Notes: a model not told the origin generated them from the letters alone. Positions 9,490 through 17,978 are shown, numbered from the stretch's first letter. The stretch: 64,000 nucleotides of DNA from Desulfovibrio sp. (GCF_019422935.1 NZ_JAHZCJ010000007.1:153021-217020), one strand, 5' to 3'. Translations and numbers: made by a program.

Positions 9490-10239
9490 CTATTGCGCGG
9501 TGTAGCCGCCGTCTACAGTGTAACAACTGCCTGTAATGAACGATGCATCATCCGAAAGCAAAAAAGCCGCCAGTTTGCCCACCTCTTCCGGTTTAGCCAT
9601 ACGCTTCATGGGGTGAGATTCCGCCATCATCTGCCGAATGCTTTCCGGCAACCCTTTCATGCGGTCTGTATCAACATAACCTGGGGCCAGGGCGTTTACG
9701 CGTACACCTTTTTCTGCAAATTCCAGCGCAACAGATTGCGTCAGCCCCACAACGCCATGCTTGGCGCAAGTGTACGGGGCAATCCCCGGAATCCCCACCA
9801 TGCCGTTGACGGCGGAAAGGTTGACCACCGCACCACCTCCGGTTTTGAGCATGGCGGGAATGGCATACTTCATGCCGTAAAAAACGCCGCTCAGATCCGT
9901 CTGAATAACCTCCTGCCAATCCGCCACGTCATAATCGCATATGGAGACGCCATGCGGCCCGGTTATGCCCGCATTGTTCACAAGATAGTCAATTTTTCCA
10001 AACTGTTCTATGACGGAATCAATCAAGTTTTTGACGGAAACGTGGTCTTTGACATCTGTAGTCATGGGGAAAACGCGTTGTCCAGACGGATCCATGTTCC
10101 GCGCCGTGGCCTCAATAGCTGCACTGTCCCTGGCAGTTATGACCACTGTAAGCCCGCAGTTATAAAGCTCCTGAGCGATGGCTTCGCCAACTCCGGTGGA
10201 GGCGCCTGTAACTATGGCAATATTGCCGCTGAATTTCAT
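9490..10239 (-). CDS. Short-chain dehydrogenase/reductase (SDR)
   Basis: A 249-residue classical SDR using NAD(P)H. It shows the nucleotide motif TGASTGVG (11-18), NNAG (88-91), the catalytic Ser142 (NLSAVNG), and Tyr156/Lys160 in YTCAK. The C-terminus SFITGSCYTVDGGYTAQ is typical of the family. It resembles 3-oxoacyl-ACP reductase or glucose dehydrogenase-like SDRs, but the real substrate cannot be read from sequence. It follows the marR gene with a 3-base gap, so the two form an operon and this enzyme is the likely target of the repressor. It ends convergent with the carboxypeptidase gene. Confidence 0.9.
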   Translation of the reverse strand: MKFSGNIAIVTGASTGVGEAIAQELYNCGLTVVITARDSAAIEATARNMDPSGQRVFPMTTDVKDHVSVKNLIDSVIEQFGKIDYLVNNAGITGPHGVSICDYDVADWQEVIQTDLSGVFYGMKYAIPAMLKTGGGAVVNLSAVNGMVGIPGIAPYTCAKHGVVGLTQSVALEFAEKGVRVNALAPGYVDTDRMKGLPESIRQMMAESHPMKRMAKPEEVGKLAAFLLSDDASFITGSCYTVDGGYTAQ

Positions 10240-10242
10240 TGC

Positions 10243-10668
10243 TTATGCCTTTCCCTTGCCGGACGAAGCTACGATTTTACGGCAAAGTGCCGCAAAGACT
10301 TCGCGTTCCTGTTCCGACAAGGCGGTTTCGATGGTGCCCAACAGTTCTCTTCTAAATTTTTCCGCTCTATTAAGAAAATCCCTTCCGTCGGAAGTGATTG
10401 ATATGTCGTAACTGCGCCTGTCGGTTCGGCTTTTGTTTTGAACAATGTAATTTTTATCCAAAAGCCTTTTGGTAAGCTTGGACGTGCCAGATTGGGAAAT
10501 CCCACGCAGGGCGGCCAGCTCCGTGGTGGTTTTGCTGCCGTTCTGCGCAAGGGCATCAAGGATTTCGTATTGCGCGGTGGTGATGCCTTCAACATTGAGG
10601 CGGTTAAGAGTGCTGATTACCAAGCATTGAAAAGGAATATACGATTTTTCCAGAATGTCGTTTTCCAT
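10243..10668 (-). CDS. MarR-family transcriptional regulator
   Basis: A 141-residue winged-helix repressor of the MarR type. The core reads TTAQYEILDALAQNG (helix 2), TTELAALRGISQSGTSKLTKRL (recognition helix) and then the wing KNYIVQNKSRTDRRSYDISIT. MarR proteins are dimers that usually repress their own operon and release DNA on binding a small aromatic or phenolic ligand. The start at 10668 has GGAG 6 bases upstream; the open frame runs further up but without support. It is co-transcribed with the SDR gene, and a dyad lies just downstream of its promoter. Confidence 0.9.
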   Translation of the reverse strand: MENDILEKSYIPFQCLVISTLNRLNVEGITTAQYEILDALAQNGSKTTTELAALRGISQSGTSKLTKRLLDKNYIVQNKSRTDRRSYDISITSDGRDFLNRAEKFRRELLGTIETALSEQEREVFAALCRKIVASSGKGKA

Positions 10669-10690
10669 AAATACTCCATATACAGAACCG

Positions 10691-10740
10691 AGGAAATATA
10701 TTCCTTGGTTGATATATGACTGTATCATGTATTTAGTCAA
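10691..10740 (-). promoter_or_regulatory. Promoter and candidate MarR operator of the marR-SDR operon
   Basis: Read on the minus strand, a -35 TTGACT (10740-10735) is followed after 17 bases by ATATAT, or after 18 by TATATC. Just downstream, near the expected start of transcription, is the perfect dyad AGGAA-ATATA-TTCCT (10691-10705). A second, 7-of-8 dyad (ATATATGA ctgta TCATGTAT, 10712-10732) overlaps the promoter. The placement fits repression by the encoded MarR protein. Confidence 0.6.
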
Positions 10741-10834
10741 GAGCACTTCGCGCCCCAGGTGTCGCCTCAATTAAGGCTGCCTAGGGAGGTAACATTCTTA
10801 AAATTTGTGGGATGTTGCTGTGCTGAAAAGAGAA

Positions 10835-12358
10835 TCAGCCCCTGTCCAGCACACGGAGCGACACGGCTTCGGCAAGGTGCCGCGTTGCGATGTTGGCGGC
10901 ATCGTCCAGGTCGGCAATGGTACGGGCCATGCGCAGCACTCTGGCGCATGCCCGCGCGGAGAGGGAAAGACGGTTGACCGCAGCCTCCATCAAGGCATGG
11001 CCTTCGGCATCCAGCGCGCAATGCTGATCGAGCAGCGCGCCGGAAAGTTCCGCGTTGCAGCGCGGGCCATCGCTGCCGTAACGCGCCCTTTGGGTTGCCC
11101 GGGCCTTGAGCACGCGCTCGCGCATCTGTGCGGACGAAGCGCCGCGGCCTGTGCCGCGAAAATCCGAATAGGCCACGGCCGGGACTTCCACATGCACGTC
11201 AATGCGGTCAAGCATGGGGCCGGAAAGCCGCGACTGATAGCGTACCCGTTGTTCCTCACGGCAGGTGCACTGGTGCGTGGGGTCGCCGTAATAGCCGCAG
11301 GGGCAGGGATTCATGGCCGCCACCAGCATGCAGGCAGCGGGAAAGTTCACGCTGTGCGCGGCACGCGCAATGGCCGCCACGCCGCCTTCCAGGGGCTGAC
11401 GCAACGCCTCAAGGGCCGTTTTGCGAAATTCCGGCAGTTCGTCCAGAAACAATACCCCTCGGTGGGCAAGACTCACCTCGCCGGGGCGTGGATACCCCCC
11501 GCCACCCACCAGCGCCACGTCGGATATGGTGTGGTGCGGCGCGCGAAAGGGCCGCACACGCATAAGCCCGGCCTCCGGCGGCAGCTTGCCCGACACGCTG
11601 TAAATTTTGGTGACTTCCAGGGATTCTTCAAAGTCCAGAGGGGGCAGAATAGTGAGCAGGCGCTGGGCCAGCATGGTTTTGCCGCTGCCGGGCGGGCCGA
11701 TGAGCAGCACGTTATGGCCGCCTGCCGCAGCCACTTCCAGAGCGCGTTTGGCGGCCTCCTGCCCTTTGACCTCGGCATAATCCTGCCTGTAGGCCGGTGC
11801 CTCAAGCATATCGGCCACGGGTTCGCACAGCGGCTCCAGCGGTTCTGCGCCAGCCAGAAAGGCAGCGCAGCGGCCAAGGCCCTCGGGCGCGAACACCTTG
11901 AGCCCGCGCACCACCGCAGCTTCCGCGCCGTTGCCGGGGGGAATCACCAAGCCTGCAGCCCCCTGCTGGCGCGCCAGCAGGGCCAAGGGCAGCACGCCGC
12001 TCACCGGGCGCAGCGCGCCATTGAGCGAAAGCTCGCCCGCCAGATACATGCCCTGCAAAGGCTCCGCAGGTATAATGCCCGCAGCGGCCAGCAGCCCAAC
12101 GGCCAGCGGCAGGTCATAGCTTGCGCCGCTCTTGCGCCGCCACGCCGGGGCAAGATTTACCGTAATCCGCGCCGGAGGCAGCTTGAAGCCGCAGGCGCGC
12201 AAGGCGGCAAAGACCCTGTCCTTGGCCTCGCGCACCGCTGTTTCCGCCAGCCCCACCATGGTGAAGCCGGGCAGGCCCTGCCGCACGAAGTCCACTTCCA
12301 GTTCCACGGGGTAGGCATCCACACCTTCAACCCCGCCGCTGTTCAAACGGACAACCAT
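10835..12358 (-). CDS. comM: YifB/ComM-type magnesium-chelatase-like AAA+ ATPase
   Basis: ComM is a hexameric AAA+ helicase that promotes branch migration during integration of transformed DNA. The family is widespread in non-competent bacteria, and YifB is the E. coli name. The 507-residue product has an N-terminal ChlI/Lon-like domain (residues 1-170), Walker A GPPGSGKT (221-228), the Mg-chelatase signature around FRAPHHTISDVALVGGG, Walker B GVLFLDELPEF, and the cysteine set NPCPCGYYG...CTC typical of the family. The start at 12358 follows AAGGAGAACGC; an in-frame upstream extension has no support. It is a minus-strand gene downstream of lepB with a 129-base gap. Confidence 0.92.
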   Translation of the reverse strand: MVVRLNSGGVEGVDAYPVELEVDFVRQGLPGFTMVGLAETAVREAKDRVFAALRACGFKLPPARITVNLAPAWRRKSGASYDLPLAVGLLAAAGIIPAEPLQGMYLAGELSLNGALRPVSGVLPLALLARQQGAAGLVIPPGNGAEAAVVRGLKVFAPEGLGRCAAFLAGAEPLEPLCEPVADMLEAPAYRQDYAEVKGQEAAKRALEVAAAGGHNVLLIGPPGSGKTMLAQRLLTILPPLDFEESLEVTKIYSVSGKLPPEAGLMRVRPFRAPHHTISDVALVGGGGYPRPGEVSLAHRGVLFLDELPEFRKTALEALRQPLEGGVAAIARAAHSVNFPAACMLVAAMNPCPCGYYGDPTHQCTCREEQRVRYQSRLSGPMLDRIDVHVEVPAVAYSDFRGTGRGASSAQMRERVLKARATQRARYGSDGPRCNAELSGALLDQHCALDAEGHALMEAAVNRLSLSARACARVLRMARTIADLDDAANIATRHLAEAVSLRVLDRG

Positions 12359-12487
12359 GCGTTCTCCTTGAGCCTGCAAATGATAAGCGGCGCGGATTAT
12401 TGCATCTACCCACGCCGCAAAAATCTTGCCGTCAGACGCACCGGGCAAATCCCATTCGCGCCTGCAAGCAGAATGTACCGCCAGATG

Positions 12488-13108
12488 CTATTGCACGGCC
12501 TTGCCGATGCGATCCCAGCGGATATCGCCCAGACCGCCCCACGACCAATAGATGCGCCAGGCTTTGGCGCGTATGGCGCTGCGGTCCACAAGGCCCCAGA
12601 AGCGCGAATCCATTGAGTTGTCGCGATTGTCGCCCATGACAAAATACTTGCCCTCAGGCACGGTGATCGGGCCGAAATTGTCGCGCACCGGCTGGATGCG
12701 GTCAGGCTCGGTAAAGCGGATGTAGGATTCCTTTACCGGCTCGCCGTTGCGGAACAGCTGCTTGTTGCGCACCTCAATGGTATCGCCGGGCGTACCGATG
12801 ATGCGCTTGATGTAGTCCACGCTGGGATCATTGGGGTATTCAAAAATGATAATGTCACCCTTGACCGGGTCGCTCCCCTTGTAAATGTAGGAGTGGGTAA
12901 AGGGAACCTTGATGCCATAGGAAAACTTGCTTGCCAGCAAATGATCGCCCACAAGCAGGGTTTTAACCATGGATTCCGAAGGAATCTTGAATGCCTGCAC
13001 CACAAAGGTGCGGATGACCAGAGCCAAAATAAGCGCGACGAACAGAGCTTCGCCATATTCCCGCCACAGGGGTTTTGGGGGGCGCTGTGATTGCAGAAGC
13101 ATTGCCAT
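12488..13108 (-). CDS. lepB: Signal peptidase I
   Basis: Membrane-bound serine protease that removes signal peptides from Sec- and Tat-exported proteins. The 206-residue protein has one N-terminal membrane segment (about residues 18-38), then Ser46 (KIPSESM) and Lys101 (DYIKRIIG), the Ser/Lys catalytic pair, and the family box GDNRDNSMDSRFWG. Two in-frame ATGs (codons 1 and 3) are possible. No partner gene is obvious; comM follows on the same strand. The 263 bases upstream (13109-13371) hold no gene. A hairpin there (13341-13365, arms GCGC-GATTTT with one mismatch) sits just after the permease stop but lacks a T tail. Confidence 0.97.
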   Translation of the reverse strand: MAMLLQSQRPPKPLWREYGEALFVALILALVIRTFVVQAFKIPSESMVKTLLVGDHLLASKFSYGIKVPFTHSYIYKGSDPVKGDIIIFEYPNDPSVDYIKRIIGTPGDTIEVRNKQLFRNGEPVKESYIRFTEPDRIQPVRDNFGPITVPEGKYFVMGDNRDNSMDSRFWGLVDRSAIRAKAWRIYWSWGGLGDIRWDRIGKAVQ

Positions 13109-13371
13109 GTGCGAATATTCCTCATGTGCCTTTGGGGCTGGTGAGCGTTACATTTTCGGTCGCAAAGTATGCCCTGATGCGAAAGTAAAGGCAAGGAGCT
13201 GTGCTTCTTCTCCCTGCGGTTCAGCAAAAAACAAACCCCCGCCCGGCATCAACCGGAACAGGGGCCTGTTCAGCAATCACAGTGCGTTGCCGCTATGGGG
13301 CCTGGAGCAGGCTACCTTGCAAGATTCGGCTGCTCCGCGCAGATTTTGAAAAATCCGCGCCTTAAAATACT

Positions 13372-14682
13372 CTAGTGGAGGCGCAGGGCAAAGTTGACTA
13401 CAAAGCACAGGGCAATGACCACCATCACCACATTAAGATCCTTGATACGGCCAGAAAGAACCTTGATGCCGACCCAGCTCACAAAGCCAAAGCCAAAACC
13501 CGTGGCGATGTTGAAGGTAAGCGGCATGCTGATGATGGTCAAAAAGGCGGGCAAGGCAACGGTAAAGTCCTTGAACTTGATGCGCCCCACTTCCTGCATC
13601 ATCATGGCGCCCACAATGATCAGCACCGGGGCCGTGGCATAGGCCGGAGCCATACCAATCACAGGCGCAAAAAACAGGGTGAGGAAAAAGAGCACCGCAA
13701 TGGTCACGGCGGTCAGCCCAGTGCGCCCGCCCTCGACCACGCCCGCCGCGCTTTCAAGATAGCTGGTGGATGTGGTCGCGCCCATGACGGCGCTGGCCAT
13801 GGTGGCGATTGAGTCGGAAATCAGGGCCTTGTCCAGATTTTCAATGTGCCCGTCTTCACGAATGAACCCGGCTTTCTGCGAAAGGCCGATGAGCACGCCC
13901 ATGTTGTCGAACAGATCAACCATGGTCAGGGTAAAAATGATGGAGATCAGGCCGTGGTGCAGCGCGCCCTTGAGGTCCATCGCCATAAAGGTCTCTGTGG
14001 GCAGGAGCAGGGATGTGTTGATGATGCTGCCCTGCGGCATATGCGGCCCGTTCAGCACCATGTCCGCCGCCGCAATGGCCACGATGCCGATGATCATGGC
14101 TCCCGGCACGCGCAGTGCAAGCAACGCGCTGATGAGAAAAATGCCCACCACCGAAAGCAGGGTCTTGGGGTCGCCCAGGTTACCGAGGGTCACAAAGGTG
14201 GCCGGGCTGGCCACCACGAGGCCGCAGCTCTTCATGCCGATAAAGGCGATGAACGCGCCAATACCCACCACGATGGCGTACTTGAGATCCATGGGAACGG
14301 CGTTGATGATAAGCTGGCGCACCTTGGTGACGGTGAGCAGCAGAAAGACCACACCAGAAATGAACACCGCGCCAAGGCCGGTCTGCCATGTATAGCCCGC
14401 AGGGCCGCAAACGTAGTAGGCAAAAAAGGCCGTGATGCCGAGGCCGGGCGCTACGCCCACGGGGAACTTGGCCCACAGGCCCATGAGCAGCGTTGCGATG
14501 ACGGTAATCCAGATGGTGGCCGCCACGGCGGAATCCTTGGGCATACCGGCGTCAGCAAGCATGCTGGGAACCACAAAAATGAGGTAGCACATGGCCATAA
14601 AGCTGGTAAGGCCAGCCCGTAACTCGCGCCGAACCGTGCTGCCTCTGGCCGCAGGATTAAACATTTTTTCCAGTATGCCCAT
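13372..14682 (-). CDS. NCS2/AzgA-type purine (xanthine, guanine or hypoxanthine) permease
   Basis: A 436-residue inner-membrane transporter with about 12-14 hydrophobic segments. The family features are the N-terminal RRELRAGLTSFMAMCYLIFVV, then GLGITAFFAYYVCG, and the inner motif DLFDNMGVLIGLSQKAG followed by TTSTSYLESAAGVVEGGRTG. These fit the AzgA/GhxP-like branch of nucleobase:cation symporters, which mostly carry adenine, guanine or hypoxanthine. The substrate cannot be set by eye. The start at 14682 follows GAGGAGGATGTC; an in-frame ATG 8 codons upstream lies inside that ribosome site. It stands alone in a minus-strand array after the marC terminator. Confidence 0.88.
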   Translation of the reverse strand: MGILEKMFNPAARGSTVRRELRAGLTSFMAMCYLIFVVPSMLADAGMPKDSAVAATIWITVIATLLMGLWAKFPVGVAPGLGITAFFAYYVCGPAGYTWQTGLGAVFISGVVFLLLTVTKVRQLIINAVPMDLKYAIVVGIGAFIAFIGMKSCGLVVASPATFVTLGNLGDPKTLLSVVGIFLISALLALRVPGAMIIGIVAIAAADMVLNGPHMPQGSIINTSLLLPTETFMAMDLKGALHHGLISIIFTLTMVDLFDNMGVLIGLSQKAGFIREDGHIENLDKALISDSIATMASAVMGATTSTSYLESAAGVVEGGRTGLTAVTIAVLFFLTLFFAPVIGMAPAYATAPVLIIVGAMMMQEVGRIKFKDFTVALPAFLTIISMPLTFNIATGFGFGFVSWVGIKVLSGRIKDLNVVMVVIALCFVVNFALRLH

Positions 14683-14887
14683 GACATCCTCCTCTTGTTG
14701 CCGCACCGCGCGCCCAATATATCAAGTTGTTTTGCGCCGGGGCAGCAGCCCCCATGCCGTTAATCTCTTTGGTTTGCCCTTTGCAGCGCCGCCGCTTCCG
14801 GGCCTCGCCCCTTGCCTGTGCCAAGATCGAACCTGAACCACAGCCGGGGCGTCCTACCCCTCTACCGCCAAATTCTGTTCATCTTAT

Positions 14888-14920
14888 AGAAAATACGGCG
14901 AAATCCGTAATTTTCGCCGT
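14888..14920 (-). terminator. Terminator of marC
   Basis: On the minus strand a perfect 9-base stem (ACGGCGAAA/TTTCGCCGT, 14895-14903 with 14912-14920) is followed by ATTTTCT. It lies 46 bases beyond the marC stop and upstream of the permease promoter region. Confidence 0.7.
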
Positions 14921-14965
14921 CTGTTCGTATTGTTGGCCCGCCAGCCGTGCAGCGGGACAAATACT

Positions 14966-15565
14966 CTACCCCAGAAAGGCCCGTATACCGGTAAAAATCA
15001 CCTGCGCCGCTATGGCTGCCAGCAAAAGCCCTGTCAGCTTGGACAGCACGGCAATGCCCGTGCGGTGCAGGGCGCGTACCACGCCATCGGCCATACGCAG
15101 CAGCACAAACATGCCAAAGGCAGCGGCAAGCAGTGAAAACACGCCCACCAGCACCTGATGCATCTCTGTGGCGGACGCGCCCATGACCATCACCGCGCCG
15201 ATGGAGGCAGGCCCCATGCCAAGCGGTATGGCCAGCGGCACAACGCTGATGTCGCCCTCCTTGCCGGAAAGCGCATCCTTGCCATCATCGTTCATGAGGG
15301 AGACTGCCGTAAGAAAAAGCAACACGCCCGCGCCGATACGGAAGGCATCAAGCGTGAAGCCGAAAAGCGAAAACAGGTGTGGGCCAAACAGGAACAGCGT
15401 TACGCCGATAAGAAAGATGGCCGCAGAGGTTTTGGCGGCCACCATGGATTTCTGTTTTTTATCAAAGCCCTTGGTGCCGCTGATAAAAGCGCTCAGCACG
15501 GCGGGGGGCGTCATGAGCGCATAAATTTTGATGCTCGTGCCCACAACTTCAGTAAAAAATTCCAT
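14966..15565 (-). CDS. MarC-family (UPF0056) inner-membrane protein
   Basis: A 199-residue protein with six hydrophobic segments and the MarC family pattern (TSIKIYALMTPPAVLSAF near the N-terminus, PLAIPLGMGPASIGAVMVMG in the middle). The function of the family is not established; the old link to multiple antibiotic resistance was not upheld. The start at 15565 follows AAGGGGAG; the longer open frame upstream is unsupported. A 477-base gene-free stretch precedes it and contains a foldable element (15665-15748), so it may have a long structured leader. Confidence 0.85.
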   Translation of the reverse strand: MEFFTEVVGTSIKIYALMTPPAVLSAFISGTKGFDKKQKSMVAAKTSAAIFLIGVTLFLFGPHLFSLFGFTLDAFRIGAGVLLFLTAVSLMNDDGKDALSGKEGDISVVPLAIPLGMGPASIGAVMVMGASATEMHQVLVGVFSLLAAAFGMFVLLRMADGVVRALHRTGIAVLSKLTGLLLAAIAAQVIFTGIRAFLG

Positions 15566-16042
15566 GCGAACTCCCCTTCCTGGGCGGAAGCCTGGCGTTT
15601 GAGCAACTGCCTGCCCTGCACGAATTGTTGCAAAAATCCGCGCCATGAAATGCCTGCAAAGCACGATGTCTGCCTGTTGCCCCAATCGTTGTCCTACAGG
15701 GAGTAGCCCCTGAAGACAGCTTGGAGGCCTTGCTGACAGGCAAACATCTCAAAAGAAAAACACGCCAAGGAACATACGCCGCGAAAGGCCAGAATTTATG
15801 AAGGCGGGAGTATGTCATGCAAGGGGCGTCATGTCCATAGCGTCAGCCCACCTGAACCTGAAAATTCCTGCACTGGCGCGCCCTGCACGGCATGGTGCCC
15901 GCAAAAACGGCAATCGCTGCCTGTATGCCAGCAACATTGACCACGGTTTCAAATGCAAACAACAGACCCTGCCGTTCCTGCACACCTCTGGGCGCGCAAG
16001 AACGACAGGGCTTGTCAATTTGAGGCAGGGCCACAAGCCGCG
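15566..16042. other. Gene-free stretch upstream of marC
   Basis: About 477 bases between the lipoprotein gene and marC, both on the minus strand. No supported open frame on either strand. It holds the foldable element at 15665-15748 and, near the lipoprotein end, a hairpin with 11-base arms and one mismatch (CCCTGCCGTTC at 15967-15977 with GAACGACAGGG at 16000-16010). The hairpin may end the cysE-lipoprotein transcript. Confidence 0.5.
15665..15748 (-). ncRNA. Candidate structured leader RNA of marC
   Basis: On the minus strand, GATGTTTGCCTGT (15748-15736) can pair over all 13 bases with ACAGGCAGACATC (15677-15665), counting one G-U pair; the plus strand would have a mismatch there. Inside are two smaller hairpins (CAGC/GCTG and CAGGG/CCCTG), giving a multi-branch fold of 84 bases. 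It ends 100 bases before the marC start codon. I match it to no known RNA family with confidence. Confidence 0.35.
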
Positions 16043-16189
16043 TTAGTGCCCCACGCTGACGTCTGTCACCACCTGACCCTTGGGTTGCACATTGAGGCCG
16101 CAGCCTCCAAGGCTTACCAAGGCGGCGCACAAGGCCACGCTTAGCAGGAGCAGCACCGTGGGGCGCAACAACCTGCGGCCTTTAGTCAC
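16043..16189 (-). CDS. Small lipoprotein translationally coupled to cysE
   Basis: A 48-residue product starting at GTG (16189), preceded by AGGAG at an 8-base distance and overlapping the end of cysE by 8 bases. It has a basic N-terminus, a hydrophobic segment and a lipobox LGGC (cysteine at residue 30), followed by only 18 residues (CGLNVQPKGQVVTDVSVG). The mature form would be a tiny lipid-anchored peptide. It resembles small lipoproteins such as LptM only in outline; the LptM sequence after the cysteine is not seen. Function unknown. The overlap and ribosome site argue that it is real. Confidence 0.65.
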   Translation of the reverse strand: MTKGRRLLRPTVLLLLSVALCAALVSLGGCGLNVQPKGQVVTDVSVGH

Positions 16190-17093
16190 GGGGTTTCTCC
16201 TGCGTGATGCGTGCGCCAGCCTGCACATCCTGTGTAATCCACACATTGCCGCCGATAACGGCCCCCTTGCCCACTGTCACGCGGCCAAGAATCGTGGCCC
16301 CGGCGTAAACAGTGACGTTGTCGCACAGTATGGGATGCCGGGGGTTGCCCTTGGTGAGGGTTCCATCCGCATTTTTGGGAAAGGAAAGCGCGCCCAGGGT
16401 CACGCCCTGATACAGGCGGCAATTACGCCCGATGATGCAGGTTTCACCAATAACCACGCCTGTGCCGTGGTCGATGAAAAATTCCTCGCCAATGGCCGCG
16501 CCGGGGTGGATGTCGATACCCGTTGTGCCGTGGGCCATTTCAGAGATGATGCGCGGAATGACCGGCACCTTGAGCTTGTAGAGCTCGTGGGCAATGCGGT
16601 GGTGAAACATGGCCCGCAGCGAAGGATAGCAGAAAATGGTTTCGCCTGGGCTGGTGGCCGCAGGGTCGCCCTCATAGGCGGCCTTGGCATCGCCAGCGAG
16701 CAGACGGCGTATTTCCGGCAAGCTGTCCATAAATGCCAGAGCGGCCTGCTGGCCCTCTGTTTCGCACGAGGTGCAGGGGATGCCCAGCCCCTCGCAACTG
16801 AAGCAGAAGCCGCGCACGATCTGCTCGCCCAACAGGCGGTGTATGCTGTCCAGGTTGGCGGCAAGGTGATAGCGCATGGATTCGCGCCGCACAGTGGCCG
16901 CGCCAAAATAGCCTGGAAAGATAGCGGCGCGTAGACGCTCCAGTATTTCGGAAAGCACCGGCAAAGATGGCATGGGCGCGCCCTGCCCCGAGCGGTGCCA
17001 CACGGTGCTGAGCGAATCTTCCCGGCAAAGGCGTTCAACAACGCTGTCTATGAGGGGCATGCCGATCGTGGTGATGTCCTGCTTTTTGTTCAT
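16182..17093 (-). CDS. cysE: Serine O-acetyltransferase
   Basis: Makes O-acetylserine from serine and acetyl-CoA, the acceptor for sulfide in cysteine synthesis. The 303-residue protein has a helical N-terminal domain. From about residue 190 it has the left-handed beta-helix of hexapeptide repeats with the catalytic and CoA segments DIHPGAAIGEEFFIDHGTGVVIGE and GVTLGALSFPK. A CxxC-x6-CxxC set (C97, C100, C107, C110) in the N-terminal domain is not part of the E. coli enzyme as I know it and could bind a metal. The ATG at 17093 has AGGA 9 bases upstream. Coupled to a small lipoprotein gene by overlap. Confidence 0.94.
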   Translation of the reverse strand: MNKKQDITTIGMPLIDSVVERLCREDSLSTVWHRSGQGAPMPSLPVLSEILERLRAAIFPGYFGAATVRRESMRYHLAANLDSIHRLLGEQIVRGFCFSCEGLGIPCTSCETEGQQAALAFMDSLPEIRRLLAGDAKAAYEGDPAATSPGETIFCYPSLRAMFHHRIAHELYKLKVPVIPRIISEMAHGTTGIDIHPGAAIGEEFFIDHGTGVVIGETCIIGRNCRLYQGVTLGALSFPKNADGTLTKGNPRHPILCDNVTVYAGATILGRVTVGKGAVIGGNVWITQDVQAGARITQEKPRD

Positions 17094-17644
17094 GGCAAAA
17101 TCCTGCGGAAATATTCGGTTACGCTTGAACCCGTGGGCGGCTCAGGCCGGCTGCGGGCGTCCCGGTAATTCTTATCAGCCTACATGGAGTTGCCCGCTGC
17201 CGCAATGGGCAGCCAGCGCCGCTACAGAAAATACACAATAAATCACGCCCTTCGTTAAAACTTTTAACGCAAGCAGGCGCGCCACACCTGAAACGACCTT
17301 AAATTCTTTCCCAAAAGCGCTGCATTCAGAGGATATCCCGCACACCGCACGGTCAGAAAAACATACTGCCCCGTTGTTATTCAGTAAGCACGCTCCTGGC
17401 ATAAGCAAGGGCGCAGCCGCAGCTTAAATCCATAAAACAGTTTTCAGCGTTTATTCCGGCTATTTTGCCTGCCCGAATCCGGCAAGTTGGCAGATGGCAG
17501 GCGAACGGCTGGCAGACGTGCCGCCGCCATCCCCCAGATTGGGTGCCAACTGCCACGCACAGGAACAATCCCGCCACAGACCGCCATACTGGCAAACAAA
17601 GCCATGCGCAACGCCTCGAGCCATTACTCGTTTCCATTCCCGCT
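17094..17644. other. Intergenic region upstream of the glcD-type operon
   Basis: Gene-free stretch between the divergent cysE (-) and the glcD-type operon (+). No credible coding frame was found. It holds one perfect dyad, CGTTAAAA-C-TTTTAACG (17253-17269), which shares the GTTAA core with the candidate activator site nearer the promoter. Confidence 0.5.
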
Positions 17645-17659
17645 GTTAATTTTTGCAAC
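17645..17659 (+). promoter_or_regulatory. Candidate activator site upstream of the glcD-type promoter
   Basis: GTTAATTTTTGCAAC matches 13 of 15 bases with GTTAACTTTCGCAAC at 20814-20828. Both lie about 100 bases upstream of a -24/-12 promoter, the usual range for enhancer sites of sigma-54 activators. Binding by the activator at 28277-30232 is an inference. Confidence 0.4.
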
Positions 17660-17756
17660 CATCACGTACGCAATATAAACAGCTAGTGGGGATTTCAAGC
17701 CTCCGTATTTTAGAAAAATATACATAACTATCTAAAAAACATAACCATATATTATG

Positions 17757-17773
17757 TGGCATGATTGCTGCTT
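17757..17773 (+). promoter_or_regulatory. Sigma-54 (-24/-12) promoter of the glcD-glcF-type operon
   Basis: TGGCATGATTGCTGCTT has the invariant GG and GC 10 bases apart and agrees with TGGCACG-N4-TTGCT at most positions. It lies 206 bases before the ATG of the flavoprotein gene. The region around it is AT-rich. Confidence 0.65.
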
Positions 17774-17978
17774 AATTATGAACAATTCGTAACAAGTGCC
17801 CCAAGCTCCAGGCAAATGACGGCTCAGGTTACGTCAAAAAGGATAAATTTCGCGCGGAGTGTCCGCGATTTTATTGAATATGTTGTCGCTGTCTTGCTGG
17901 ACGCACATACCATCGGCAGGCGTTTGGAAGGACAAAAAATTTTGCACACCGCGCCAATGCGGTTAGCGAGGAGAAAAA

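Noticed and set aside
10805..12616. 603-codon plus-strand frame opposite the comM gene
   Set aside because: The minus-strand frame is a clear family member with all motifs; the plus frame has no family pattern.
14820..14870. tRNA-like string on the minus strand (D-arm-like GGTAGAGGGGTAGGAC and TTCGATC)
   Set aside because: The T stem does not pair and the 3' half of the anticodon stem is missing; at most a tRNA fragment, more likely chance.
15690..15715. GGGAGTAGCCCC on the plus strand, similar to part of the yybP-ykoY manganese riboswitch
   Set aside because: No other conserved part of that aptamer is present and no plus-strand gene follows for 2 kb.
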